A DNA stretch of 14,627 nucleotides. Origin: RGIG5472 sp051867615 (GTDB taxonomy: Bacteria; Bacillota; Clostridia; Oscillospirales; Oscillospiraceae). The stretch is taken from contig JBJDYU010000028.1 of the NCBI GenBank assembly GCA_051867615.1, positions 1 to 14,627 on the forward strand, in the 5' to 3' direction. Under the pieces are notes generated by a model. The model saw only the letters and a program-made list of their open reading frames with translations, did not search any database and was not told where the DNA came from. The position numbers and the translations under genes were made by a program. Positions 6,673-12,602 of the stretch are shown here, one piece after another (the stretch's first letter is position 1; every line of letters begins with the position of its first letter).

Positions 6673-6740
6673 ACGGCGGTTCTCCTTGCACTTTCGGCTC
6701 GCTGCCCGTATAATTGACTTGCGGGCATCCGGCCGTGGCC

Positions 6741-6768
6741 GGGACAGGCCTGATATTTGTTTTATTAT
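6741..6768 (+). promoter_or_regulatory. Probable promoter of the cysteine desulfurase-rlmA unit
   Basis: GGGACA (6741-6746), 16 bp, TATTAT (6763-6768): 4/6 and 5/6 matches. Start near 6775, leader of about 53 nt. Its -10 box overlaps the -10 of the opposite mtaB promoter almost base for base. Confidence 0.45.
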
Positions 6769-6792
6769 AGCGGCCTTTGCCCTTCGGGGCAA
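6764..6792 (-). promoter_or_regulatory. Promoter of the mtaB-yfbR operon
   Basis: On the minus strand, TTGCCC (6787-6792), 17 bp, perfect TATAAT (6764-6769). Start near 6757, leader of about 85 nt to the ATG at 6672. Confidence 0.6.
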
Positions 6793-6827
6793 GGGTCCGC
6801 GTGAACTTTTCCGGGGAGGAATCTTCC

Positions 6828-7961
6828 ATGCATTATCTGGATCACGCGGCCACCGCGCCGGTGCCGGCGGCGGTGGCGGAAGCGGTGGCGGAGGCGCTCA
6901 CGGCTGGCTGGGCCAACCCCTCCAGCCAGTACCGCATCGGACGGGAGGCGGCGGAGCGGCTGGAGAACTGCCGCGAGACCGTGGCAAAGGCCCTTGGCTG
7001 CGCCGCGGAGGAGCTGTATTTCACCTCCTGCGGCACCGAGGGGGACAACTGGGCCATCCGGGCGGCGCTGTACCAGAACCGCCGGGTGGGCAGGCACATC
7101 ATCACCACCGCCATCGAGCACAGCGCCGTGCGCAATACCTGCCGGGAGCTGCAGCAGCAGGGCTATGAGGTGACCTTCCTCGCGCCGGACGCCCGGGGCG
7201 TGGTGACGGCGGAGCAGGTGGCGGCGGCCCTGCGGGAGGACACGGCCCTTGTGAGCATGATGCTGGTGAACAACGAGCTTGGCACGGTGCTGCCGGTACG
7301 GGAAGTAGCGGAGCTGCTGCGGCAGCGCCGCAGCCCGGCCCTGCTGCACACCGACGCGGTGCAGGCGTTTTTGGAGATCCCTTTCCGAGCGGATCAGCTG
7401 GGGGCGGACTTCGTGGCCCTCTCCGCCCACAAGATCGGTGCGCCCAAGGGTATCGGGGCGCTGTATATCGGCCCGCGGGTGAAGCATCCCCAGCCGCTGC
7501 TCACCGGCGGCGGTCAGGAGAAGGGCCTTCGCTCCGGGACGGAGGCCACGGGCCAGATCGCGGGCTTCGCGAAAGCGGTGGAGCTGCGCACGGCGCACCT
7601 GCAGGAGGACTGGGCGCATCTCCGGGAGCTGAAGGCCTATGCGGCGGAGCGGCTGGGAGCCGTGGAGGGGGTGCGGCTGCTGCCCACGGGGGACGCGCCC
7701 CACATCCTGCCCTTTTCTCTGGTGGGCTATCCCAGCCAGAACGTGGTGAACGACTTGAGCGAGCAGGAGATCTATATCTCCGCCGGCTCCGCCTGCCATC
7801 AGGGCAAGGCCAGCCATGTCATCGAGGCGCTGCGCCTGCCGAAGAAGGAGGCGGCGGGAGCGCTCCGGGCCAGCTTCGGCCCCGCCACCACCCGGGAGGA
7901 TATCGACGCGCTGGCGGAGGCGCTGCGGCGGCACCGCGCGAGCCGCTTTCCCATGCTGTAA
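6828..7961 (+). CDS. NifS/IscS-type cysteine desulfurase (PLP-dependent aminotransferase class V)
   Basis: A 377-residue protein starting MHYLDHAATAPVP, the usual opening of the family. Landmarks: H98 in AIEHSAVRN (over the PLP ring), N149-E150 in VNNELG, D176 in HTDAVQ, the PLP-binding K202 in SAHKIGAPKG, and the catalytic C323 in SAGSACHQG, which carries the persulfide. It should convert L-cysteine to alanine and deliver sulfane sulfur for Fe-S clusters or thionucleosides. No IscU or other scaffold gene is adjacent, so the acceptor is unknown; the divergent mtaB product is one possible user. The start at 6828 has GGGGAGGA about 8 nt upstream. The upstream frame with 17 more codons has no comparable site. 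rlmA follows after 12 bp. Confidence 0.9.
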   Translation: MHYLDHAATAPVPAAVAEAVAEALTAGWANPSSQYRIGREAAERLENCRETVAKALGCAAEELYFTSCGTEGDNWAIRAALYQNRRVGRHIITTAIEHSAVRNTCRELQQQGYEVTFLAPDARGVVTAEQVAAALREDTALVSMMLVNNELGTVLPVREVAELLRQRRSPALLHTDAVQAFLEIPFRADQLGADFVALSAHKIGAPKGIGALYIGPRVKHPQPLLTGGGQEKGLRSGTEATGQIAGFAKAVELRTAHLQEDWAHLRELKAYAAERLGAVEGVRLLPTGDAPHILPFSLVGYPSQNVVNDLSEQEIYISAGSACHQGKASHVIEALRLPKKEAAGALRASFGPATTREDIDALAEALRRHRASRFPML

Positions 7962-7973
7962 GGGGGCGGTGGG

Positions 7974-8795
7974 ATGAGCTTGTTTCGCTGCCCCAACTGC
8001 GGCGCGCCGCTCGCAAAAGAGGGCCGCAGCTACCGCTGCGCCGCGGGCCATGTGCATGACATAGCCTCAGAGGGCTATGTATACCTGCTCCCTGCGAACC
8101 AGAAGCACTCCAAAATGCCGGGGGACGACCGCGAAATGGTGGCGGCCCGGGCGGCGTTCCTGCAAAAGGGCTACTACGCCCCGCTGCGCGACGCGCTGGC
8201 CCAGGCGGCGGTGCGCTACGCTCAGGAGGGGGCGGCAGTCCTCGACTGCGGCTGCGGCGAGGGGTACTACACCGCCGCGGTGTACGAGGCGCTGGCGAGG
8301 GCCGGGAAAGCGCCCCGTATGGCGGCGGTGGATATCTCGAAATTCGCCGTCCGCCGCTGCGCCAGACAGGCGCGGGAGGTGGAATGCGCCGTGGCCTCCG
8401 CCTACCGGCTGCCGCTGGCGGACGAGAGCGTGGATCTGCTGCTGAACTGCTTTTCGCCCCTGGCGCTGGAGGAATTCCGCCGGGTGCTGCGGCCGGGCGG
8501 CGTGTTTCTCTATGTGGTGCCGGCGGCGCGGCACCTGTTTGAGATGAAGCAGGTGCTCTACGACGAGCCGTATGAAAACGAGGAAAAGCGCACGCCCTAC
8601 GAGGGCTTTTCCTACTGCGAGGTGCTGGCGGTGGAGAGCGTGGCGCACCTGCGTGAGAGCGCTGACATCGCGGCCCTGTTCGCTATGACGCCCTACGCCT
8701 GGAAAACGCCCCGTGCGGGGCGGGAGCGGCTGCTGGGGCTACATACGCTGGACGTGACCCTCTCTTTCCGCGTCCACATTTTCCGGAAGGCCTGA
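7974..8795 (+). CDS. rlmA: 23S rRNA (guanine-N1)-methyltransferase, RlmA family
   Basis: A 273-residue protein matching RlmA from end to end. The N-terminal zinc finger is C6-X2-C9 ... C22-X3-H26. The segment EGYVYLLPANQKHSKMPGDD then follows, with a class I SAM site (VLDCGCGEGYYT, about 89-100), VDISK, ASAYRLPLADESVD, VLRPGG, and the C-terminal MTPYAWK. RlmA enzymes methylate N1 of G745 (RlmAI) or G748 (RlmAII) in helix 35 of 23S rRNA; Gram-positive members are usually RlmAII, and the relative TlrB gives tylosin resistance. The exact guanine is inferred only from lineage. The gene starts 12 bp after the desulfurase stop, with the G-rich site AGGGGGCGGTGGG in the gap, so the two are very likely one operon. 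Confidence 0.9.
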   Translation: MSLFRCPNCGAPLAKEGRSYRCAAGHVHDIASEGYVYLLPANQKHSKMPGDDREMVAARAAFLQKGYYAPLRDALAQAAVRYAQEGAAVLDCGCGEGYYTAAVYEALARAGKAPRMAAVDISKFAVRRCARQAREVECAVASAYRLPLADESVDLLLNCFSPLALEEFRRVLRPGGVFLYVVPAARHLFEMKQVLYDEPYENEEKRTPYEGFSYCEVLAVESVAHLRESADIAALFAMTPYAWKTPRAGRERLLGLHTLDVTLSFRVHIFRKA

Positions 8796-8798
8796 AAA

Positions 8799-8830
8799 AC
8801 CCGCCCCGGGCGCGCTGCGCTGGGGCGGGT
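8799..8830. terminator. Terminator shared by rlmA and the convergent hsp20 gene
   Basis: 9-bp stem ACCCGCCCC / GGGGCGGGT with a 14-nt loop. On the minus strand it is followed by TTTT, giving a good terminator for hsp20. On the plus strand the tail CTTTGCTCTCTTT is weaker. Confidence 0.75.
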
Positions 8831-8867
8831 CTTTGCTCTCTTTGGTGTTCCTCCGCGGGACTGTATC

Positions 8868-9308
8868 TTACTGGATCTCCAGCCGTCTCGCCACGGGAGC
8901 GGGCTCCACCAGCTTGGGCATGGTCAGGGTCAGCACGCCGTCGTTGAAGGAGGCCGTCATGCCCTCCACGTCGATGCCGCTGGTGTCGAAGCTTCTGGCA
9001 AAGGAGCCGTAGGAGCGCTCGCAGCGGACGTAGTTGCCCTTCTTGTCCTTCTCCTCATAGCTGGAATGGCGCTCGGCGGAGATGGTCATGTAGCCGTCCT
9101 CCAGGTCGATCTTGATATCCTCCTTCTTGAAGCCGGGAAGGTCGGCCTCCAGAACGTAATTGTCGCCCTCCTCGCGGATGTCGGTCTTGAAGGTGCTGAG
9201 GGAAGTGGTGGCGTGATCGCCCCAGAAGTTCTTTTCCATGTCGTCGAAGACGCGGAAGGGGTCGTAGCTGCTGAGTTCATACTTGCGGTTGAAAGGGGTC
9301 AGAAACAT
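8868..9308 (-). CDS. Hsp20/alpha-crystallin small heat shock protein
   Basis: A 146-residue protein of standard length. The N-terminal arm has FNRKYELSSYDPFRVFDDME. The alpha-crystallin domain spans about residues 38-132 with the hallmarks VLEADLPGFKKEDIKI (52-67) and GVLTLTMPK (124-132). The C-terminal tail ends RRLEIQ, where LEI stands in for the oligomerising I-X-I motif. It should act as an ATP-independent holdase in the cytosol under heat or other stress. The start at 9308 follows GGAGGT 7 nt upstream. A perfect CIRCE site at 9504-9530 lies upstream, so HrcA repression is expected, with a leader of nearly 190 nt. Confidence 0.93.
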   Translation of the reverse strand: MFLTPFNRKYELSSYDPFRVFDDMEKNFWGDHATTSLSTFKTDIREEGDNYVLEADLPGFKKEDIKIDLEDGYMTISAERHSSYEEKDKKGNYVRCERSYGSFARSFDTSGIDVEGMTASFNDGVLTLTMPKLVEPAPVARRLEIQ

Positions 9309-9371
9309 AAGATTACCTCCAAAATATAAGAATGAATTTTTTGTTGTTTGTTCATGTGTGGAATGGGGAAC

Positions 9372-9390
9372 GCGGTCCCTGGGGGACCGC
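9372..9390 (-). repeat. Hairpin in the hsp20 leader
   Basis: Perfect 8-bp stem GCGGTCCC / GGGACCGC with a 3-nt loop, about 65 nt upstream of the hsp20 start. No T-run follows on the minus strand, so it is not a terminator. It may stabilise or structure the leader. Confidence 0.45.
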
Positions 9391-9500
9391 CGGCGCTACC
9401 ATGCTTTCATGTCGTCCACTTTCCTTTCGTTTCTCTTTACAGCTATGATGATATGCGGATTTTGTGAACAAAACTCCTGTTTTATGTGAACGGTCCGTGA

Positions 9501-9530
9501 ATTTTAGCACTCGACAAAAAAGAGTGCTAA
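9501..9530 (-). promoter_or_regulatory. hsp20 promoter overlapping CIRCE
   Basis: On the minus strand, TTAGCA (9525-9530), 18 bp, TAAAAT (9501-9506), with the CIRCE palindrome lying between and over the two boxes. HrcA bound there would block RNA polymerase. Start near 9494. Confidence 0.55.
9504..9530. promoter_or_regulatory. CIRCE element (HrcA operator), perfect match
   Basis: TTAGCACTC (9504-9512), 9-nt spacer, GAGTGCTAA (9522-9530): identical to the CIRCE consensus. HrcA represses groE, dnaK and some small heat shock genes through this site. The only downstream gene on either strand within reach is hsp20. Confidence 0.95.
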
Positions 9531-9570
9531 AATCTTAAAACAAGAAAAACGCCATCTTAGGGCATATAAC

Positions 9571-9600
9571 AATAGGAGCGGCCTTTCGGCCGCTCCTATT
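9571..9600. terminator. Terminator-like hairpin separating the ABC operon from hsp20
   Basis: Perfect 13-bp stem AATAGGAGCGGCC / GGCCGCTCCTATT with a TTTC loop. The tails are only moderately T-rich (minus strand GTTATATG), so termination strength is uncertain. Its position just upstream of the hsp20 promoter suits an insulator against read-through from the ABC operon. Confidence 0.55.
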
Positions 9601-9665
9601 GCGTATCAGATTCTCTTGCCCCTGTGTTTTGACCGTTTTTCAGCGCCGCAGACGCTTTTCAAATC

Positions 9666-9696
9666 ATTTTTCCGGCGGCATGTACGCCGGAAAAAT
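9666..9696. repeat. Inverted repeat with reversed T/A flanks
   Basis: Perfect 12-bp arms ATTTTTCCGGCG / CGCCGGAAAAAT around a 7-nt loop. The T-run is on the 5' side and the A-run on the 3' side on both strands, the opposite of a terminator. Confidence 0.6.
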
Positions 9697-9702
9697 ACCC
9701 TG

Positions 9703-9752
9703 CGGAGTGCAAACGTGCAGGCGGCGCGCCGCCTGTGCGCTGCGGCACTCCG
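9703..9752. repeat. Long nested hairpin around an 18-bp palindrome
   Basis: The outer stem is CGGAGTGC (9703-9710) / GCACTCCG (9745-9752). The inner perfect palindrome CAGGCGGCGCGCCGCCTG (9718-9735) extends by four more pairs including two G-T wobbles. A small asymmetric internal loop separates the two stems. Function unknown. Confidence 0.6.
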
Positions 9753-9759
9753 TAAAATT

Positions 9760-9787
9760 TCGCAAAAAGCGCGAAGCGCTTTTGCGA
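9760..9787 (-). terminator. Probable terminator of the ABC operon
   Basis: TCGCAAAA-A-GCGC, GAA loop, GCGCTTTTGCGA: 12 pairs with one bulged A. It begins 5 bp after the ATPase stop codon. On the minus strand it is followed by AATTTTACGG, a modest T-tract. Confidence 0.5.
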
Positions 9788-9791
9788 GGTC

Positions 9792-10568
9792 TTATAGGAC
9801 TTTGCTCAAAAACTCCTGCAGCCTTGAATTTTGGGGATGCTCGAAAATGTCTTCGGGCGTCCCCTGCTCCAGGAGCTTGCCGTGGTCCATGAACAGCACC
9901 CGGCTGCCCACCTCCCGGGCGAAGCCCATCTCGTGCGTCACCACCACCATGGTCATGCCGCCCCGGGCCAGCTCCTTCATGACCTCCAGCACCTCGCCCA
10001 CCATCTCGGGGTCCAGAGCGGAGGTGGGCTCGTCGAACAGCATGACCTCCGGCTCCATCATCAGCGCCCGCACGATGGCGATGCGCTGCTTCTGTCCGCC
10101 GGAGAGCTGGATGGGATAGGCCGCCGCCCGGTCCTCCAGACCCACCCGGGCCAGCAGCTCCCGGGCCTTTTGCTCCGCCTCGGCCCTGCGCATACCCTTG
10201 ACCTGCACGGGGGCCAGGGTCATGTTGTCCAGAATGGTCATGTGGGGGAAGAGGTTAAAGTGCTGGAACACCATGCCCATCTTCTGCCGGTGGAGGTTGA
10301 TATCCACCTTGACGGTGCTGCCGTTTTCATCTTTGGACTTCTTCTTGGTGATGTCCACACCGTCGAAAAGGATGCTGCCGCCGGTGGGTTCCTCCAGCAG
10401 GTTGAGGCTCCGGAGGAAGGTGGACTTGCCGCTGCCGCTGGGGCCGATGACCACCATGACGTCTCCCCGGTGAATGTCCACGCTGACGCCGTCCAGGGCT
10501 TTGATCTTCCCGTGGTTATAGTATTTTTTCAGGTCTCTGACCCGGATCAGCTCATCTCTTGTCGCCAC
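9792..10568 (-). CDS. Polar amino acid ABC transporter, ATP-binding subunit (GlnQ/HisP type)
   Basis: A 258-residue ATPase with Walker A GPSGSGKST (42-50), Q-loop Q102, signature LSGGQ (155-159), Walker B VMLFDE (175-180), D-loop SALD and switch H212. The wording FQHFNLFPHMTILDN and DEPTSALDPE is typical of the PAAT (HisP/GlnQ) family. It powers uptake through the permease encoded just upstream. The start is GTG at 10568, 8 nt after AGGAG, and lies inside the permease gene: the two overlap by 17 nt, implying translational coupling. A Lys/Asp-rich stretch at 74-92 makes the N-lobe roughly a dozen residues longer than the usual ~240-residue members. Confidence 0.92.
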   Translation of the reverse strand: MATRDELIRVRDLKKYYNHGKIKALDGVSVDIHRGDVMVVIGPSGSGKSTFLRSLNLLEEPTGGSILFDGVDITKKKSKDENGSTVKVDINLHRQKMGMVFQHFNLFPHMTILDNMTLAPVQVKGMRRAEAEQKARELLARVGLEDRAAAYPIQLSGGQKQRIAIVRALMMEPEVMLFDEPTSALDPEMVGEVLEVMKELARGGMTMVVVTHEMGFAREVGSRVLFMDHGKLLEQGTPEDIFEHPQNSRLQEFLSKVL

Positions 10569-11331
10569 GGCTCATTCTCCTTTCAAAATACGCGATGATC
10601 TTGCTGGTGGGGAAGGTGAGGCAGAAGTAGACGCAGGCCGCCACGATGAGGGGCTCGCCGATGGAGAAGGTGGCCCCCTTCACGGCGCTGACGGCGTACA
10701 TGATCTCCTGCACGCCGATGGTGTAGCAGATGGAGGACTCCTTGATGATGGTGACGAACTCGTTGGCGATGGCGGGCAGGATGTTTTTGACGGCCTGGGG
10801 CAGCACCACAAAGCGCATATTCTGCCACTGGGACAGCCCCAGGCTCCGGGCCGCCTCTGTCTGGCCGCCGTCGATGGACTGCAGGCCCGCCCGGATGATC
10901 TCGGAGAGGTACGCGCCGGAGTTCAGTGCCAGAGCCACCACGCCGGGGAGGAAGCGGTCGAAGCGGATGAAGCCGAAGAGCTTGTAATCCGGCAGGGCCA
11001 CGCCGTGGAACACGATGTGGTAGATGATGAACAGCTGTACCAGCATAGGGGTAGCCCGGAAGACCTCCACGTAGACGCCGGCGAAAAAGCTGACGGGATT
11101 AAAGGCGGAAAGACCGTAGAGAAAGCCGCCCTTTTCCCGCAGCCGCCACTGTTTTTCCCGGGAGAGGAAGCGGAACACGCTGATATCGGACAGGCGCGCC
11201 GCCGCCAGCAGCAGGGCCAGAATGAAGCCGAAGAAAACGGTCAGCGCGGAGAGGGACACGGTGCAGATCAGGCCCTCTTTGAACATATCTATGTATTGCA
11301 GGGTAGATGCAAAGCCCTTGGCAGTGATCAT
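10552..11331 (-). CDS. Polar amino acid ABC transporter, permease subunit (HisM/GlnP type)
   Basis: A 259-residue membrane protein with about five helices (first near 22-46). The PAAT-type EAA loop EAARSLGLSQWQNMRFVVLP (159-178) contacts the ATPase. VEVFRATPMLVQLF (88-101) and NSGAYLSEIIRAGLQSI (137-153) are standard family segments. A polar, charged insert at about 47-75 lies between the first two helices. Only one permease gene is present, so the channel is probably a homodimer. The start at 11331 has AGGAGGA 6-7 nt upstream. It follows the binding-protein gene after 97 bp that contain a strong hairpin. Confidence 0.92.
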   Translation of the reverse strand: MITAKGFASTLQYIDMFKEGLICTVSLSALTVFFGFILALLLAAARLSDISVFRFLSREKQWRLREKGGFLYGLSAFNPVSFFAGVYVEVFRATPMLVQLFIIYHIVFHGVALPDYKLFGFIRFDRFLPGVVALALNSGAYLSEIIRAGLQSIDGGQTEAARSLGLSQWQNMRFVVLPQAVKNILPAIANEFVTIIKESSICYTIGVQEIMYAVSAVKGATFSIGEPLIVAACVYFCLTFPTSKIIAYFERRMSRGDKR

Positions 11332-11367
11332 GAAAGCTCCTCCTGATTGGATTTTCGGTAGACTTGG

Positions 11368-11401
11368 CGATTCCTCCCCGGAGCAGTCCGGGGAGGAATC
11401 G
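11368..11401 (-). repeat. Intra-operon hairpin between binding protein and permease genes
   Basis: Perfect 15-bp stem (11368-11382 with 11387-11401) and a 4-nt loop; core CCTCCCCGGA / TCCGGGGAGG. On the minus strand it is followed by CCAAGTC, with no T-run, so it should not terminate fully. Such hairpins after a binding-protein gene often protect the upstream mRNA and raise its level relative to the permease and ATPase. Confidence 0.65.
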
Positions 11402-11428
11402 GGAAAATCGCCGCTTGGCGCGCAGGGC

Positions 11429-12328
11429 TCAGTCCGCCACGATCTCGCCGTCCACCAGAGAGGCGGTGGCGCCGCCGGCCAGCTCGTTGGCCTCGGTCAC
11501 GAAGCGGTCCATGCTGCCGTCCGCGAGAGCGGCGGCGATAGCCATGTTCACGGCCAGCCGCAACGGCTCGTTGCCCTTGCTCACGCCCACCACGTTGCCC
11601 GCCTGCTCATAGGGGACGTCCAGCAGCACGCACAGCTCGGGGTAGTTCTTCGCGTAGCTCTCCGCCACGGCGGTCTCGATGAACGCGCCGTCCAGCTTGC
11701 CGCTGAGCAGCTCCGCCACGATGTCGGTGACCTTCACAAGCTGCACGATGTCCGCATCCGGGGTGTTCTCCTGCGCCAGACCCGCCTGAATGGAGCCTAC
11801 CTGCACGCCGATCTGGTGCTCGGACTTGTTGGCGTCCGCGAGGGTGGGGAACAGGGACTGATTGCTCTGCAGGCAGACGAAGGACTGGCCGCCGGTGTAG
11901 TAAATGTCGGAGAAGTCCATCTTGTCCTCTCTCGCAGGGTCCGGGGAATAGCCCGCCATGCCGATGTCTACGCTCCCCGCGGCCAGCTCCGCAATGGTGC
12001 CGTCAAAGTCCATGGGGATGATCTCCAGCTCCAGCCCCAGATACTCCGCGATGTACTGCCCGAGGGCAATGTCGAAGCCGGCGAGGGTGGGCGTGCCGTC
12101 CTCGTCCAGCGCGTAGAACTCGTAGGGGGCGAAGTCGGGAGAGGTGGCCATGGTCAGCTTGCCTTCCGTCACGGTCTGAATCTCCGCCTTCAGCTCGTCG
12201 AGGGTCATGGACGCGTAATCCTTTTCCTCGCCGCCTCCGGGCGTTTCCTCGCCGCCGCCGCAGGCCATGAGAGACAGGCTCATCACCAGAGCCAGAAGCA
12301 GGGACAGTACCTTCTTACTTTTCATCAT
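11429..12328 (-). CDS. Extracellular solute-binding lipoprotein, family 3 (polar amino acids)
   Basis: A 299-residue lipoprotein. The signal peptide KKVLSLLLALVMSLSLMAC ends in the lipobox LMAC (C23), then a Gly/Glu-rich linker follows. The binding domain begins near 57 (GKLTMATSPDFAPYEFYALD), with GFDIALGQYIAEYLGL, DFDGTIAELAAGSVDIGMAG and R133 in PAREDKMDFSDIYY. R133 and E218 (GAFIET) are in the positions that bind the amino acid carboxylate and amino groups in HisJ/GlnH-type proteins. It captures a polar amino acid outside the membrane for the permease. The amino acid is not readable with confidence. ATG 12328 and ATG 12325 share the GGAGG site; 12325 has the more usual spacing. It is first in the operon, with a promoter at 12396-12424 overlapped by palindromes. 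Confidence 0.92.
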   Translation of the reverse strand: MMKSKKVLSLLLALVMSLSLMACGGGEETPGGGEEKDYASMTLDELKAEIQTVTEGKLTMATSPDFAPYEFYALDEDGTPTLAGFDIALGQYIAEYLGLELEIIPMDFDGTIAELAAGSVDIGMAGYSPDPAREDKMDFSDIYYTGGQSFVCLQSNQSLFPTLADANKSEHQIGVQVGSIQAGLAQENTPDADIVQLVKVTDIVAELLSGKLDGAFIETAVAESYAKNYPELCVLLDVPYEQAGNVVGVSKGNEPLRLAVNMAIAAALADGSMDRFVTEANELAGGATASLVDGEIVAD

Positions 12329-12390
12329 TCTTTCCTCCGTTTATATAAATATTGGATTTTTATTCCGGGTGAACGGAAATTCTGAATTTA

Positions 12391-12408
12391 TATGCATAAT
12401 AATGCATA
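12391..12408. promoter_or_regulatory. ARG-box-like operator 1, over the ABC promoter -10
   Basis: TATGCATAATAATGCATA, a 7-4-7 palindrome. It follows the ARG box layout (TGNAT, four A/T bases, ATNCA) with C for A and G for T in the two half-sites. It covers the -10 box and would repress if occupied. A further half-site TATGCA at 12412-12417 forms an overlapping 6-3-6 palindrome with the right arm. Confidence 0.5.
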
Positions 12409-12424
12409 TTATATGCAAAGTCAA
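12396..12424 (-). promoter_or_regulatory. Promoter of the amino acid ABC operon
   Basis: On the minus strand, TTGACT (12419-12424), 17 bp, TATTAT (12396-12401): 5/6 matches in each box. Start near 12389, leader of about 60 nt. A perfect TATAAT also occurs in the spacer (12408-12413) but lacks a -35 partner. Confidence 0.7.
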
Positions 12425-12433
12425 TGGCGCGGC

Positions 12434-12447
12434 TGCACATAAATGCA
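12434..12447. promoter_or_regulatory. ARG-box-like operator 2, upstream of the -35 box
   Basis: TGCAC-ATAA-ATGCA, the same 5-4-5 geometry as the core of operator 1 (TGCAT-AATA-ATGCA). The centres of the two sites are 41 bp apart, close to four helical turns. Confidence 0.45.
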
Positions 12448-12550
12448 AAAGGAATGGGATGGAGAATGAGTAAAAATACACAAAGAAATGAAAAAATGCA
12501 CGAAATAATGAAATAATATTCGGAATATTTGAATATTTACAAGGAAGAAT

Positions 12551-12581
12551 TAAAAAGCCCCGCTGCGGTTGGCAGCAGGGC
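12551..12581 (-). terminator. Rho-independent terminator of the CDP-alcohol phosphatidyltransferase gene
   Basis: On the minus strand, GCCCTGCTGC, 5-nt loop, GCAGCGGGGC (10 pairs including one G-U), followed by TTTTTAATTC. It starts about 21 bp after the stop codon. Confidence 0.85.
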
Positions 12582-12602
12582 CGGGAGGGGCGGAGCGTGG
12601 TG

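Larger units (their letters stand above)
9309..9791. other. 483-bp gene-free region: hsp20 leader and CIRCE, then a hairpin block
   Basis: No credible gene on either strand. From 9309 to 9503 is the presumed hsp20 leader, containing a small GC hairpin (9372-9390) and a four-codon minus-strand reading frame MKAW. The CIRCE operator and promoter follow (9501-9530), then a terminator-like hairpin (9571-9600). Three further large inverted repeats at 9666-9696, 9703-9752 and 9760-9787 extend to the ATPase gene stop. Confidence 0.7.

Noticed and set aside
5179..6717. 512-codon plus-strand open frame opposite mtaB
   Set aside because: Antisense shadow of a radical-SAM gene with complete motifs; the translation is low-complexity His/Arg/Leu/Ala-rich.
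6765..8057. 430-codon minus-strand open frame opposite the cysteine desulfurase
   Set aside because: Antisense shadow; no motif, no start site, and it covers the intact desulfurase gene.
9309..9500. ROSE or fourU RNA thermometer in the hsp20 leader
   Set aside because: No stretch complementary to the GGAGGT site is visible close to it; without folding the leader I cannot support a thermometer.
11222..12385. 387-codon plus-strand open frame opposite the solute-binding protein gene
   Set aside because: Antisense shadow of a lipoprotein with a clear signal peptide and binding domain.
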